DNA from: Berberis thunbergii
Taxonomy: Eukaryota > Streptophyta > Magnoliopsida > Ranunculales > Berberidaceae
Direction of reading: 5' to 3'
Assembly: GCA_003290165.1 (NCBI GenBank)
Contig: QNQO01001817.1
Coordinates: forward strand, 62,001 to 126,000
DNA: 64,000 nt
Shown here: in pieces, positions 10,755 to 21,511 of the stretch
Position numbering within the stretch: position 1 is the stretch's first letter
Layout: each line of letters begins with the position of its first letter
Position numbers and translations under genes: made by a program
The notes under the pieces: generated by a model
What the model saw: only the letters and a program-made list of their open reading frames with translations
Databases searched by the model: none
Told to the model about the DNA's origin: nothing

Positions 10755-11710
10755 CTTTAGGAATTATTCAACCCAAAACATATTCGCGGCTGCTATCTTT
10801 GAAAATCAAAACGCGCATCTCCAGTAATAATAGATACAGATCTCGAGAAGATTAGATCTCGAGAAGATTAGATCTCGAAAACACAAAAAAAAAAAAAAAA
10901 AAAAAAAAATTGGGCGGGAAAGTACATATTGGCGCCTATCTCTCTACTCCTGCCAAAATGAAGAAGAACACAAAAAAAAAAACCTCTCTTCTCTCTCTCC
11001 TGAATTGATTTCAAATTTTCAAACAACATTTTTCTTCACTCAATCGATCTTCTTCTTCGAAATATCATTCCAAAAGTTCCCTTAGCATATATTTCTTCAA
11101 GACAATATGATTCTTTTCTCTTCCCTTAATTTATTTTTCTTCAAGACAATGTGATTATTTTCTTTCTTTTTTTCTTTTATCTCTTTTCTTCTTTATTTGC
11201 AAACTTCCTAATCTAATCCATCGATAACTAACCAAACAAGAACCAAATATGTTTTTAGTGAGAAAGAAAGCAAAGATGAATAGCAGATACTAGCATCTAA
11301 ATGTCGCATATCATTTCAAGATTAATTCATTGATATGGAATAAAGCATAGGTTTTCTTTTCTTTCATATTTATAATATTGAAAAATAAAGTGAATGCACG
11401 GGATGACTTTAATCATAGTGCGGTAATGCCAATGCACGAGTCCTTAGTAATACACCTAATCATAAATGACTTATTATATGTTTATTCTATGCATCATATT
11501 CACACATACTACATTGGCGACCTCTAAGACAATTTAAAGCAATGAAATTTAAAGTCGCCTACAACAAAGTAAAGACAATCAAAATCAACATTTTGAAAAG
11601 AAGTTCAACTATGAGATGGTTCTTCTTATCTCTATGGATAGTACATAAGAACAAGAGTTTTTTGACATCACCATCCAAAGTTGAACTCTTTCCATAGCAA
11701 CCCATACCAA
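10755..11710. repeat. Duplicated repeat block R, copy 1, promoter-like part
   Basis: This continues the uninterrupted block (compare 18964-19886 and 55020-55976). It contains ttgggcgggaaag, an E2F-type site on the reverse strand, then ggcgcc and cctgccaaaatgaag, and a pyrimidine-rich leader. The same layout lies in front of the exon copies at 33875 and 59405, so block R seems to carry a duplicated promoter/5' UTR of that gene without its coding region. No gene is seen. Confidence 0.5.
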
Positions 11711-12688
11711 TAGGGGTGGGCACGGTCTGAGTTTGGGCTAATCCCGATTTCGGTACAATGAAACAAGAACGGTACGGGTCGGGAAATCAAAATTTTTTGG
11801 GCTGACCCGGTTGGTACCTGGACTGTTTTGAACCGAGACAGTCTGGGTTGGGACCATGCCATCCCGTTTCAAAAAAGGCCCAAGCCCAACAAGTAGCCAA
11901 ATGGGTAGAAGGCATTCTGATCTTTAGGATCGTAGAAGAGCGAGAGATACTTAGTGATGAAGCCGACTTGGGGAGCAGAGAGCTTTCCATTCTTGTCGTT
12001 CTGAAATGAGAGTTTGACCTTGGCGAAGCTATCGAAGAGCTTGCAGGAAACCTTGTGGAAGAAGACGTTGGAATCGCTGTCGAACTCGGAGGTGTCTCTG
12101 ATGGGAGGCCGGGGAAGGGAGAAGGAAGGTCTTAGGGTTTTGGGTGGTGGGAGTTGGGATGGCGGTGGTGGGGGATCGAGGACGGCGGAGCTGGCCATTG
12201 GTGTTGGTGGTGGACTCTGTACTAGTTGGAGGAAGAAATGAAATGAAATGGGAGAGAGTTGCTCTAGGGTTTAGGCTTTGTGCGGTTGTGTTTTGTTTGA
12301 TTTCTTTCTCTGTAATGGCTGCTGATAAGACGCAAGGTTGGGCTGGCGATTCCTTCGATCAACACAAGGAGTACATGTGTTGTTTTATTTTTGCCTAATT
12401 TGAAAGCAATGAATAGGGAGGATTCCATTTCAACACTTTCGAATTCTTGATTTTTTAGAACGCCTCTCTGAAAAAATTGGACTTTTGACTTGATAAAATT
12501 ATGTGGGCCCGCTTGCTACAGTAACCGGGATGGACTGAATGGTCTGGGACAAAATTTGTGAAAACCGGTTCCGTATCGGTTCAAACCGGTCCGGTATCGG
12601 GACCAGGATAAAAACAACATAAACCGATTCATCCCATTTTGAACCGGTTCGAAACCATATCAGTCCGGGTCGGGACCGGGATTCTTGC
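11711..12688. mobile_element. hAT-type non-autonomous element carrying an OEP37-like exon, copy 1 (right end lost)
   Basis: The left end is TAGGGGTGGGCA, preceded by the target duplication cataccaa (11703-11710). The right terminal repeat is missing because the LTR of a Ty3 element begins at 12689, after ggattcttgc. The intact counterparts at 19887-20879 and 55977-57507 end TGCCCACCCCTA and are followed by cataccaa. Subterminal regions are rich in gggacc/ccggtt motifs on both sides, typical of hAT elements. The interior is not transposase but a captured host-gene piece on the reverse strand. Confidence 0.8.
11908..12198 (-). pseudogene. Captured first exon resembling chloroplast outer envelope protein 37 (OEP37), copy 1
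   Basis: The reverse-strand frame starts MASSAVLDPPPPP, a proline-rich leader, and continues with TSEFDSDSNVFFHKVSCKLF, then KVKLSFQNDKNGKLSAPQ and LFYDPKDQNAF. I recognise this as close to the N-terminal part of plant OEP37, a beta-barrel channel of the chloroplast outer envelope. Only the first ~97 residues are present. Homology stops abruptly where hAT subterminal sequence begins, so this is an exon captured by the element and not a working gene. Of the three copies it has the longest uninterrupted frame. The OEP37 identification rests on memory of the family and needs a protein search. Confidence 0.6.
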
Positions 12689-13136
12689 TGTCAGGACTCA
12701 AGGTCAAAGGCCTTTCTAATGGTCTCAAAACTCAATGTTCCCTTTTGAAAAGTGCCCAAATGCTTAGCATTTATATTATAGGGGGAAGGTTTGAGCTCTT
12801 GACTGTGAGGACGTGTTGCCTCCATTGCATAGTCGGGCCAGACTGTACCGCTAGCATTTTTATTGTTCTCTTTGCATTGCTTTTCAACTTCAAACTTGTA
12901 TTTCCATCGATCGATAGCATCGAACTAGTCTTGAGCAACGTCCATCCGAACGTTCCTCCCCATTGTAATCTATTGAATATGAAAGAAAGCTTTTACTGAC
13001 TATCGTGCATTGTTATATTGTCTACAGATTGATATTGTGCATTCTCAAGTTAATATTTGTGTCCGTCAACGTAATTACTCATAGGCTTACTAGTGAATTG
13101 GATAGCTAGTGCCGCACGGATTGCTAGTCCGTGACA
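12689..13136 (+). repeat. 5' LTR of the first Ty3/gypsy element
   Basis: 448 bp starting TGTCAGGACTC and ending AGTCCGTGACA (TG...CA ends). It ends two bases before the primer binding site TGGTATTAGAGCC at 13139-13151, which differs by one base from the initiator-Met tRNA match. The reverse-strand LTR at 52342-52790 is about 95% identical by eye. Confidence 0.85.
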
Positions 13137-13163
13137 GTTGGTATTAGAGCCAGAGCTTGTTGA

Positions 13164-16148
13164 ATGCCAACCAGGATGCAGGAACTAAATGAGCACCTTA
13201 GCGCTATGGAGGAACGACAGGCTAGTCGAATGCATAGACTAGAAAGCAAAATGGACCAGTTGAACACTTTGGGAGAACAAATTAGTCGGTTGGATGGACT
13301 CTTTTCACTGGTAGACAGAGTGGATTCGCTGGCTGAGCACGTTGATAACTTAGAGGGACGGACAGTTGCTATGGAAGAGTCGCCTCACCCCACAGCTCAG
13401 GTGATGAGTGACTTCCAATTACAGTTGGAGGACTTATTTGCAAGGGTTGGCTTGCTCACTAAGGCCACAGGGACGACGGATCACCATAGGATGAAAGTGC
13501 CTGAGCCAAAGTCATATGCTGGGGCACGAGATGGGAAGGAGTTAGAGAACTTCTTGTTTGATCTGGAGCAGTATTTTCGCGCGGTGAACCCCGAATCAGA
13601 AGAAGCTAAGGTTACCATGGCGACCATGTACTTAGCAGGTGATGCGAAACTATGGTGGAGAACCAAATATGTAGATATGGAAGAAGGTCGCATCCTTATT
13701 AGAACTTGGGCAGACCTCAAGAAGGAACTCAGAAATCAATTCTTGCCTGAGAACACTGGTTTCTTAGCAAGGAGGAAACTCCACACCATCAAACAGACAG
13801 GCAACATTTGAGACTATGTCCGGCAATTCTCAACTTGCTTGCTAGATATTCGAGACATGTCTGAGAAAGACAAAGTCTTCTGTTTCATGGAACAAGCTCA
13901 GCCGCTCCTACAAGCAGAATTGCAAAGGCAAAAGGTGACAGACATTACAAGAGCTATTGCAGCAGCAGAAAGGTTTAGCGATTATATGCCCATGACTGGA
14001 TCCACTTCACTCAATCACTCCACAGCTAGAACTGGCAGTACCAATTCAAGCTCAGGGTCAAATGCTCGCTCACCTCACCAAAACTGGGGAAACTCAAGTC
14101 AGAACCGAGGAAACTACAATTCTCGGTCGTCCAACCATAATTGGAGTTCCAACAAAAATTGGAATGCCAGCTCTAGCAACTCAAATTCCAACAACAAAGG
14201 AGGGCAAAACTACTCTGGGCAGTGGAGACCATCTGCCCCTGCCCCATGCATTCTTTGCAATAGCAGGGATCACCCAACAGGCAAATGTCTATCCAAACCA
14301 GCTCTACACTCATTAATGTCCTTGCTTCAAGCAGAACCTTCTAACTCGATCGCATCGAGCTCGAACCCCACCAACAGTGACACCTCCCAGATGGGAGCTC
14401 TACGCAAGCTCAATGCTGTCAAAGGAGAAATGTATGAGCACCCACACAAGAAGGCTTTGCAATTCATCGACATCACTATCAATGGGTTCCCTTCCCATGC
14501 ATTGTTGGATTCCGGAGCGACAGACAATTTTATTGCCCCAGATGAAGCTAGACCTGTGGGTCTAAACTTAGAAGGAGATGTGGGTAAGTTGAAAGCTGTC
14601 AACTCTGAGGCAATATCTATTAATGGTATGGCTAGAGCTGTGCCACTACAAGTTGGTCCATGGGAAGGAAGATCAAACTTCTTGGCCATTCCACTTGATG
14701 ATTTTAAAGTGATTCTTGGCCAAGAATTCTTTCGAGGAGCTGCAGCAGGGCCATTACCTTTCATGGACTCCTTGGGGTTTTTCGGACCCAGACTACGCAT
14801 TGTACCAACCTCAATTCGACCAACAACTCATGATAGAATATTGTCGGCGCTCCAAGTCAAGAGAGGCTTGGCCAAAGGAGAAGATACGTACTTAGTTGTG
14901 GCAAAGCTAGAGATGGAAGATGATACTAGAAAAATCCCTGAGGAAGTTGCCCAAGTTATTGCTGACTTCAGCGAAATGATGCCGAATGAATTGCCAAAGA
15001 ATCTACCTCCCAGAAGGCTCATTGATCACGAAATTGAGTTAGTCCCTGGTGCCAAGCCACCCGCACGTAGTCCATATCGCATGAGCCCTCCAGAGCTGAC
15101 CGAATTGAGAACACAACTAGATGGCTTGTTGGACTCGGGATTCATTCGGCCCTCTAAAGCACCTTATGGGGCACCTGTTCTTTTCAGCGGAAACATGATG
15201 ACAGTCTTCGCCTTTGTGTTGATTATAGAGCCTTGAACAAAGTCACTATAAAGAACAAATACCCGCTGCCGCTCATTGCAGATTTATTCGACCAACTTGG
15301 ATCCGCCAGATACTTCACAAACTCGACTTGAGATCAGGTTACCATCAGGTCCGCATTGCTGCTGGTGATGAACCCAAAACTGCTTGTTCTACTAGATATG
15401 GGTCATATGAGTTCCTAGTAATGCCCTTCGGCTTGACCAATGCTCCAGCTACATTTTTCACCCTTATGAATGGCCTGTTCCGTCACCTTCTGGACAAGTC
15501 TGTGGTTGTCTATCTTGACGACATTGTGGTTTATAGTGGGACTATAGAAGAACACCTACATCATTTGCGAGAAGTGTTCTAAATCCTTAGGGATAATCAT
15601 CTCTTTGTCAAGAAGGAAAAGTGCTCATTCGGCCAGACCCAGATCAATTTCTTGGGTCATGTTATTGGCAATGGCAAGATTCGGATGGACATGGAGAAAG
15701 TCAAGGCAATCCATGATTGGAACTCTCCTAAGAACGTGTCTCAACTACGTTCTTTCCTTGGACTCGAAAACTATTATCGTCGCTTTATAAGGGACTACTC
15801 TAAGAGAGTTGTTGCCCTGACAAATTTGTTGAAACAAGACCGAACATGGGAATGGGATAGGCAGTGTGAAACTTCATTCCAAGACTTGAAATTGACCGTG
15901 ATGAAAGATCCAGTATTGGCCTTGCCAGACATCACCAAGCCCTTTGAAGTACAAACAGATGCATCTGACTATGCCTTAGGGGGAGTTTTACTTCAAGATG
16001 GTCACCCGGTAGCATATGAGAGTCGAAAGTTGAATGATACAGAGTCTCGTTACTCAGCTCAAGAAAAGGAATTGCTAGCCATTGTACATTGTTTACGGGT
16101 GTGGAGACACTACCTCTTGGGGTCTCAAGTCCTTGTTAAAATAGATAA
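13164..16148 (+). pseudogene. gag-pol polyprotein of the first Ty3/gypsy element, disrupted
   Basis: From the ATG at 13164 the frame encodes a coiled N-terminus, a capsid region (MKVPEPKSYAG... and LWWRTKY), a CCHC zinc knuckle CILCNSRDHPTGKC, an aspartic protease with LLDSGATDNF, and a reverse transcriptase with [19 protein letters not shown] and catalytic YLDDIVVYS. RNase H follows ([11 protein letters not shown]) and is cut at about 16148. Lesions: an in-frame TGA at 13809, a frameshift near 15185 just before the RT core, and a TAA at 15580. The polyprotein cannot be made. Organisation and motifs match plant chromoviruses, and the related 3' half has a chromodomain. Confidence 0.9.
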
Positions 16149-17626
16149 CATTCTCAATCTCCGAAACTGTATAACCTGCCTCTAAGAGGCAAACCTCCGT
16201 AGATTCTGATACAACCGCGACACTGTCATGAGCCATTGTCTTGCCCACAGCTGCTGATCCTCTTGAGCACCCTCATCTTCATCGATATTCTCTATAAGTG
16301 ATTCAAATTTGTTGGACAACACCACCGTTGCCGGAGCAATGGCCACTGGCCTCTTATCCCCAATTTTGTCGGTAAGCTCCGCACCCTTGTCATTTTTTAC
16401 ACCACTCGTACCCACTTCGCGGATGGGCAATTGTTCTTTTTTGGTAACTGGTATGTATAGCTGCTTGACAGTATTGGTTTTGACTGTTGGTTTGACCGCC
16501 TTCGCTGCTTTACCTAGGTCAGAAACACTCCCACTGCCCGTTAGGCCCAACTTTTTTCTACAAAAGTCCTCCTGATGCCCTATTAAAGAGCAAAAATCAC
16601 AGTATTTGAAGCCTGGGTAATCTATCTTCTGCTAGAAGCCCCTATTATTAGCCCTGTCAATCCAAACTCTAGTTGGTAATTTCTCCACCAAAGTCATCTC
16701 CATGCAAACACGGGCAAAACCCGGGCGCGATAGGCATCGAGTATGATCATCCATCCGCAAGAAACCACCAAAAGAATTCACAATTGCTTTTAAAATAGGG
16801 GGATGAAATAAATGCAAAGGTAAGTTAGGAAGCTCTACCCACAATGGCACCGATATCGGGTCCTCCTTCAAACTGAAACCATCATGCCAACGGAAGGCTT
16901 TGAACCGAACTCCACGAATCAAAAAGGAATCTCTCGATAGAACTTTCTTGGCTTACACCTCGGATTGAAGTCGAACTAACACGTGCCGTTGATTCAGTAA
17001 ACCAAGCGAAAAATCTCCTAGGATTCCCCAAGTTCTGTGAATCGAATCTCGGATATCGTCCAGTGTTGGTCAATAGCTAGAGAACTTCAGAACAATCACA
17101 TGTTTTTCCATGAACGCTTCGCCACGTACTTCATCTGTGGCCGTAAGTCCAATTGCTGGCGCTCCCTATTTGCGAAAACGAGTTCCTTCTACCCGATCCT
17201 CCGCAACTTCGTCCACCAAGATTTTACCCAAAATCTGGGCGAAAGAGGGTTTACCCGTGCCCTCGTTACCGGGTCCTCCCGCCGTGGAGGGAGGGATGGT
17301 GACCGGTGGCGCCAACATCGCATCCAAAGGAGTCTAGCCCTGCATCCAGCGTCAACTGGGAGAGAGACAATGTCCGAGAAGACGAAACTGAGAGAGAAAC
17401 CTCGCCTGAGAAGAGACCCCGCCTGCTGGTAGATCTCGACGGATCTGCTCACCTCAACAGATCTGCTCCTTCTTGACAGATCCCGACTGGTTTCGCGATT
17501 AGATCTGGTTATCTCGACGAGATCTGAAGCAGCAGCGTGAGCGGTGTCGGAAAAACCTGCGCCGCCCCTTGATTTGGACGTCACCGAGAGATCCCTGGGA
17601 GAGAGACCTCGCCTGAGGAGACGAAG
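16149..17626 (-). mobile_element. LINE fragment: 5' region and ORF1, reverse orientation
   Basis: Reverse-strand sequence from about 17630 down to 16149 reads as a GC-richer LINE 5' UTR followed by ORF1. It lies between a truncated Ty3 element and a satellite unit, with no poly-A tail or reverse transcriptase, so the 3' part is missing. Both junctions are abrupt (16148/16149 and about 17626/17627) and look like rearrangement breakpoints, not a clean insertion. Confidence 0.7.
16184..17330 (-). pseudogene. LINE ORF1 (DUF4283 plus CCHC zinc knuckle), broken
   Basis: Read on the reverse strand: a start near 17321 with a Pro/Gly-rich N-terminus, then FRWHDGFSLKEDPISVPLWV and ELPNLPLHLFHPP, the DUF4283 core. 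A CX2CX4HX4C zinc knuckle follows (CDFCSLIGHQEDFC, about 16570-16610), then a Lys/Val-rich linker. L1-type LINE ORF1 proteins bind RNA and package it with the reverse transcriptase. Several stops split it: one before the zinc knuckle near 16633, and others near 16880-17180. It is a dead fragment. Confidence 0.75.
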
Positions 17627-17830
17627 AAGTAATACAATATTTGTATTGATCAACTTGAGAATCGGTTTCGATCGAGCACATAAGTTGGCCGAAAGTAAGG
17701 AACACTATCCCGTTTTCATCGCGAGTCAGATTTGTGCAATTTTAGTATAATGATCATAACTTGCTCATTTCAAAACATTTTCAAGTGATTCAAGTTGTAT
17801 TCATTAGATAACTCATAGTACTACAATTTT
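17627..17830. repeat. Single unit of the ~190-bp satellite
   Basis: This matches the array at 8691-9570 and most closely the unit at 51826-52015 (shared cgttttcatcgcgagtc). It begins abruptly at taatacaatatttg right after LINE sequence and runs into block R copy 2. Confidence 0.7.
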
Positions 17831-18283
17831 CATGTTTTGCGTTTTTTTTGTATTGAGTTTGAGTTTATCTGTTATGTAAAGTTGTGCATATTTATTGACG
17901 GTGTGAGAATAAAAAAATAAAAAATAAAAAAAAAACTGATATTTGTGGTGTGAGAAAAAAAAAACAAAAAAAACTAAATGGTGGTGTGGAGTAGTCGCTG
18001 CCAATTTTTTTTAATAGTTGGTTTGGAAAATTAGCAAATAAACATAGTGTCCCCGTGTTACACTAACCGTCTAACCTAAAAAACAATTCTTAAGAGTTAG
18101 GGTCCTAGCTCAAAAGGAGGCTCAAGAGCGTGTTGAAGAAGAAGACAATTGAGGAAGATGAAAAACAGAAGAAGAAGAACAAAAAAATTAAGAACGGGGA
18201 GAAGAAAATATGAGATTGGAGGGTATTGAGCCTCCCCTCCCCTGGCCTTGATCTCAGGCTAGAGGCCTTGGCTCTTTAGGATT
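17831..18283. repeat. Duplicated repeat block R, copy 2, left part
   Basis: Counterpart of 9571-9945, with small indels in A-rich runs and a few extra bases (ctcaggctagaggcc). It ends at the same LINE-insertion target site, gctctttagga. Confidence 0.6.
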
Positions 18284-18963
18284 TTTTTTTTGGAAAGCGA
18301 GCTGGGTTTTAAGGACCCCAAAACCTTTATATAAATGAAAAAAAAGCACAAAAAACAAAACAAAAACAAACCTCTTGTTTTTTTTTTTTTTTTTAAAATC
18401 CCTGTCTCCTTTGTTAAGGTGGAAAGGATTCAACCTTTGTACTTTTTGTTTGCTTTCTTAGCCCAAGAGGATCTTCGAGGGCAGAGACTAAAATCTTTAG
18501 TGCAAGATTTTGAAAACAAATCACTTGCAACCTCTTCACTAGAAGAATCTTGCTCATGTTCCTCGTTACTACTCTGCTCATCTGTTGTGGTGTTCTCTTT
18601 GTCCTGAGTCGGTGTGTGTTCACTTGCCTCCACATTAGCACTACGCTCGAGCACTGGGTTGATAAGAATCAATGGTTGTGGCCTCCTTTGAATATCCTCT
18701 GTATTCCATAGGAATAAAGAAATTTCTTCATTGTAACCCAAATAGGTATTGAGGTAAGCACCTCGGCATCCTCGTCCATAAAAGGTGACCAGGCCCTGAG
18801 GATGAACAACCTGTTTGCAATATGCAGAGGTCCCATTTCCAATACCTTACTTCTATCTTCTTCCTTCTTGAGCAGCCCTCTCTGCGACAGCTCCTCCCTG
18901 CAACGAGCCCTGCGACTTTGATTGGTCCTGCGATGAGCCCTGCGGCTGCGACACCTGCGACGA
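18284..18963 (-). mobile_element. LINE-derived retroinsertion, copy 2
   Basis: Same element at the same target site as 9946-10754, with an internal deletion of about 130 bp between the two poly-T tracts. The target duplication is gctctttagga at 18271-18281 and again from 18964. The reverse-strand ORF1-like remnant lies at 18430-18741. A shared insertion point means common descent by duplication, not a second insertion. Confidence 0.75.
18430..18741 (-). pseudogene. LINE ORF1-like fragment, copy 2
   Basis: Near-identical to the frame at 10186-10536 over PVLERSANVEASEHTPTQDK and the basic C-terminus. A one-base change near 18723 disrupts the 'IPIWVTLKK' part seen in copy 1. It is a relic with no expected product. 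Confidence 0.55.
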
Positions 18964-19886
18964 GCTCTTTAGGAATTATTCAACCCAAAACATATCCGCG
19001 GCTGCTATCTTTGAAAATCAAAACGCGCATCTCCAGTAATAATAGATACAGATCTCGAGAAGATTAGATCTCAAAAACACAAAAAAAAAAAAAAAAAAAT
19101 TGGGCGGGAAAGTACATATTGGCGCCTGTCTCTTTACTCCTGCCAAAATGAAGAATAACACAAAAAAAAAACCTCTATTCTCTCTCTCCTGAATCGATTT
19201 CAAATTTTCAAACAACATTTTTCTTCACTCAATCGATCTTCTTCTTCGAAATATCATTCCAAAAGTTCCCTTACCATATATTTCTTCAAGACAATATGAT
19301 TCTTTTCTCTTCCCTTAATTTATTTTTCTTCAAGACAATGTGATTATTTTCTTTTATCTCTTTTCTTCTTTATTTGCAAACTTCCTAATCTAATCCATCG
19401 ATAACTAACCAAACAAGAACCAAATATGTTTTTAGTGAAAAAGAAAGCAAAGATGAATAGCAGATACAAGCATCTAAATGTCGCATATCATTTCAAGATT
19501 AATTCATTGATATGGAATAAAGCATAGGTTTTCTTTTCTTTCATATTTATAATATTGAAAAATAAAGTGAATGCACGGGATGACTTTAATCATAGTGTGG
19601 TAATGCCAATGCACGAGTCCTTAGTAATACACCTAATCATAAATGACTTAGTATATGTTTATTCTATGCATCATATTCACACATACTACATTGGCGACCT
19701 CTAAGACAATTTAAAGCAATGAAATTTAAAGTCGCCTACAACAAAGTAAAGACAATCAAAATCAACATTTTTAAAAGAAGTTTAGCTATGAGATGGTTCT
19801 TCTTATCTCTATGGATAGTACATAAGAACAAGAGTTTTTGACATCACCATCCAAAGTTGAGCTCTTTCCATAGCAACCCATACCAT
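18964..19886. repeat. Duplicated repeat block R, copy 2, promoter-like part
   Basis: Counterpart of 10755-11710, including the reverse-strand E2F-type site ttgggcgggaaag, the pyrimidine-rich leader and the shared gcgacctctaagacaattt phrase before the hAT element. No gene is seen. Confidence 0.55.
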
Positions 19887-20879
19887 TAGGGGTGGGCACG
19901 GTTTGGGTTTGGGCTAATCCCAGTTCCGGTACAGTGAAACGAGAACGGTACGGGTCGGGAAATCAAAATTTTTTGGGCTGACCCGGTTGGTACCTGGACT
20001 GTTTTGAACCGGGACCGTCCGGGTTGGGACCATGCCATCCCGTTTCAAAAAAGGCCCAAGCCCAACAAGTAGCCAAATGGGTAGAAGGCATTCTGATCTT
20101 TAGGATCGTAGAAGAGCGAGAGATACTTAGTGATGAAGCCGACATGGGGAGCAGAGAGCTCTCCATTCTTGTCGTTCTGAAATTAGAGCTTCAGCTTGGC
20201 GAAGCTATCGAAGAGCTTGTAGGAGACCTTGTGGAATAAGACGTTGGAATCGCTGTCAAACTCGGAGGTGACTCTGATGGGAGGTTGGGGAAGGGAGAAG
20301 GAAGGTCTTAGGGTTTCGGGTGGTGGGAGTTGGGATGGTGGTGGTGGGGGATCGAGGACGGCGGAGATGGCCATTAGTGTTGGTGGTGGACTCTGTACTA
20401 GTTGGAGAAAGAAATGTAATGAAATGAAATGGGAGAGAGCTGCTGTAGGGTTTAGGCTTTGTGCGGTTTTGTTTTGTTTGATTTCTTTCTCTGTAATGGC
20501 TGCTGATAAGACGCAAAGTTGGGCTGGTGATTCCTTCGAACAACATAAGGAGTACATGTGTTGTTTTATTTTTGCCTAATTTGAAAGCAATGAATAGGGA
20601 GGATTCCATTTCAACACTTTCGAATTCTTGATTTTTTAGAACGCCTATCTGAAAAAATTGGGCTTTTGACTTGATAAAATTACATGGGCTTGGGCTTGCT
20701 ACAGTAACCGGGATGGACTGAATGGTCCGGGACAAAATTTGTGAAACCGGTTCCATCTCGGTTCAAATCGGTCCGGTACCGGGACCAGGATAAAAACAAC
20801 ATAAACCGATTCATCCCAGTTTGAACCGGTTCGGAACCATATCAGTCCGTGTCGAGACCGGGATTCTTGCCCACCCCTA
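19887..20879. mobile_element. hAT-type non-autonomous element carrying an OEP37-like exon, copy 2 (complete)
   Basis: 993 bp with perfect 12-bp terminal inverted repeats TAGGGGTGGGCA ... TGCCCACCCCTA. It is flanked by an 8-bp target duplication, cataccat (19879-19886) and cataccaa (20880-20887), with one mismatch. An 8-bp duplication with these ends is diagnostic of the hAT superfamily. There is no transposase, so movement would need an enzyme supplied elsewhere. Confidence 0.9.
20084..20374 (-). pseudogene. Captured OEP37-like first exon, copy 2
   Basis: The reverse-strand frame starts MAISAVLDPPPPP and contains RVTSEFDSDSNVLFHKVS and KLFDSFAKLKL. A stop follows at that point; copy 1 reads on there. 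It keeps RVTSEFDSDS, which is closer to the family pattern than copy 1. It is a truncated captured exon. Confidence 0.55.
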
Positions 20880-21415
20880 CATACCAATGCTTCAATTCCA
20901 CTATGAAGGTCATATCATCACTTCAAAAGCAGCCCAAGTAACCATACTCTCTCATTTAAAACAAAAATTTCATCTTTTCCCTCATTTGGTAAAATCATAT
21001 ATAATCTCAAAAACTATATTCTCATTAACAATGGCAAAACAAAAAAAAAACAAGAAAACTAGGCATTTGAATATTTCGTATTTACTGATGGAGGGTTTGA
21101 TTCTTACTTCATTATTAAAAAAAGGCTCGATTCTTACTAAAAATAGTACTTATTTTGCAGTATGCAAAGGTGATGGGCGAATATTTTGGACCAGCATGAT
21201 GGATGTATACAAAGTTAATTATTTTGGCGAGCAGTTTTAATGTTGAACTTATAGCGATTTTGAACGCCAAAGATGGAGTTTCAACTATGGAAGGACCAAG
21301 TTTTTAGTTAAATCAGATTCAATGGACGTGGTACAAGCTTTGAATGGATGGATGGATGGATGGATCACTTAAGCTGGAGATACAAAAATTTGTTCGTGTG
21401 GCTAGAGTAAACAAT
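20880..21415 (+). pseudogene. Flank of the hAT element with a decayed RNase H-like (RVT_3) remnant
   Basis: After a short unique stretch, about 21150-21400 reads in broken + frames as pieces such as VELIAILNAKDGVSTMEG and LVKSDSMDVVQALNG. These resemble the RVT_3-type RNase H domain of plant non-LTR 'putative ribonuclease H' proteins (…LEaDSldvVqaLng). It is split by a stop and a frameshift. A sister copy lies at about 57780-58030, and a 70-bp scrap of it lies at 24896-24964. Confidence 0.4.
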
Positions 21416-21418
21416 TCA

Positions 21419-21439
21419 AATAATAATAATAATGGACGA

Positions 21440-21510
<71 letters not shown>
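21419..21510. repeat. (AAT)n microsatellite
   Basis: A nearly pure aat repeat of about 90 bases with one interruption near 21433 (ggacgaatt). The sister locus at 58036-58155 is a mixed aat/aac repeat. Confidence 0.95.

Positions 21511-21511
<1 letters not shown>

Larger units (their letters stand above)
12689..16148 (+). mobile_element. Ty3/gypsy (chromovirus-type) retrotransposon, 5' half only
   Basis: The order is 5' LTR (12689-13136), primer binding site at 13139, gag, protease, reverse transcriptase and the start of RNase H. Homology stops at about 16148, where LINE-derived sequence begins. Integrase and the 3' LTR are missing. A relative carrying the missing 3' half lies on the minus strand at 52342-54893; both cover the RNase H start, so they are two members of one family. 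Insertion removed the right end of the hAT element at 12688. No target duplication can be tested because the 3' end is gone. Confidence 0.9.

Noticed and set aside
10572..10760. Cys/Asp-rich 62-aa frame (CDEPCGCVDEPCDD), at first sight a small cysteine-rich peptide
   Set aside because: It comes from the tandem tgcgacgagc repeats at the 5' end of the LINE-derived insertion and is not kept in the second copy at 18.9 kb.
12014..12398. Gly-rich plus-strand frames in the hAT element
   Set aside because: These are the complement of the proline-rich captured OEP37-like exon. Gly-Gly runs opposite Pro-Pro runs are expected.
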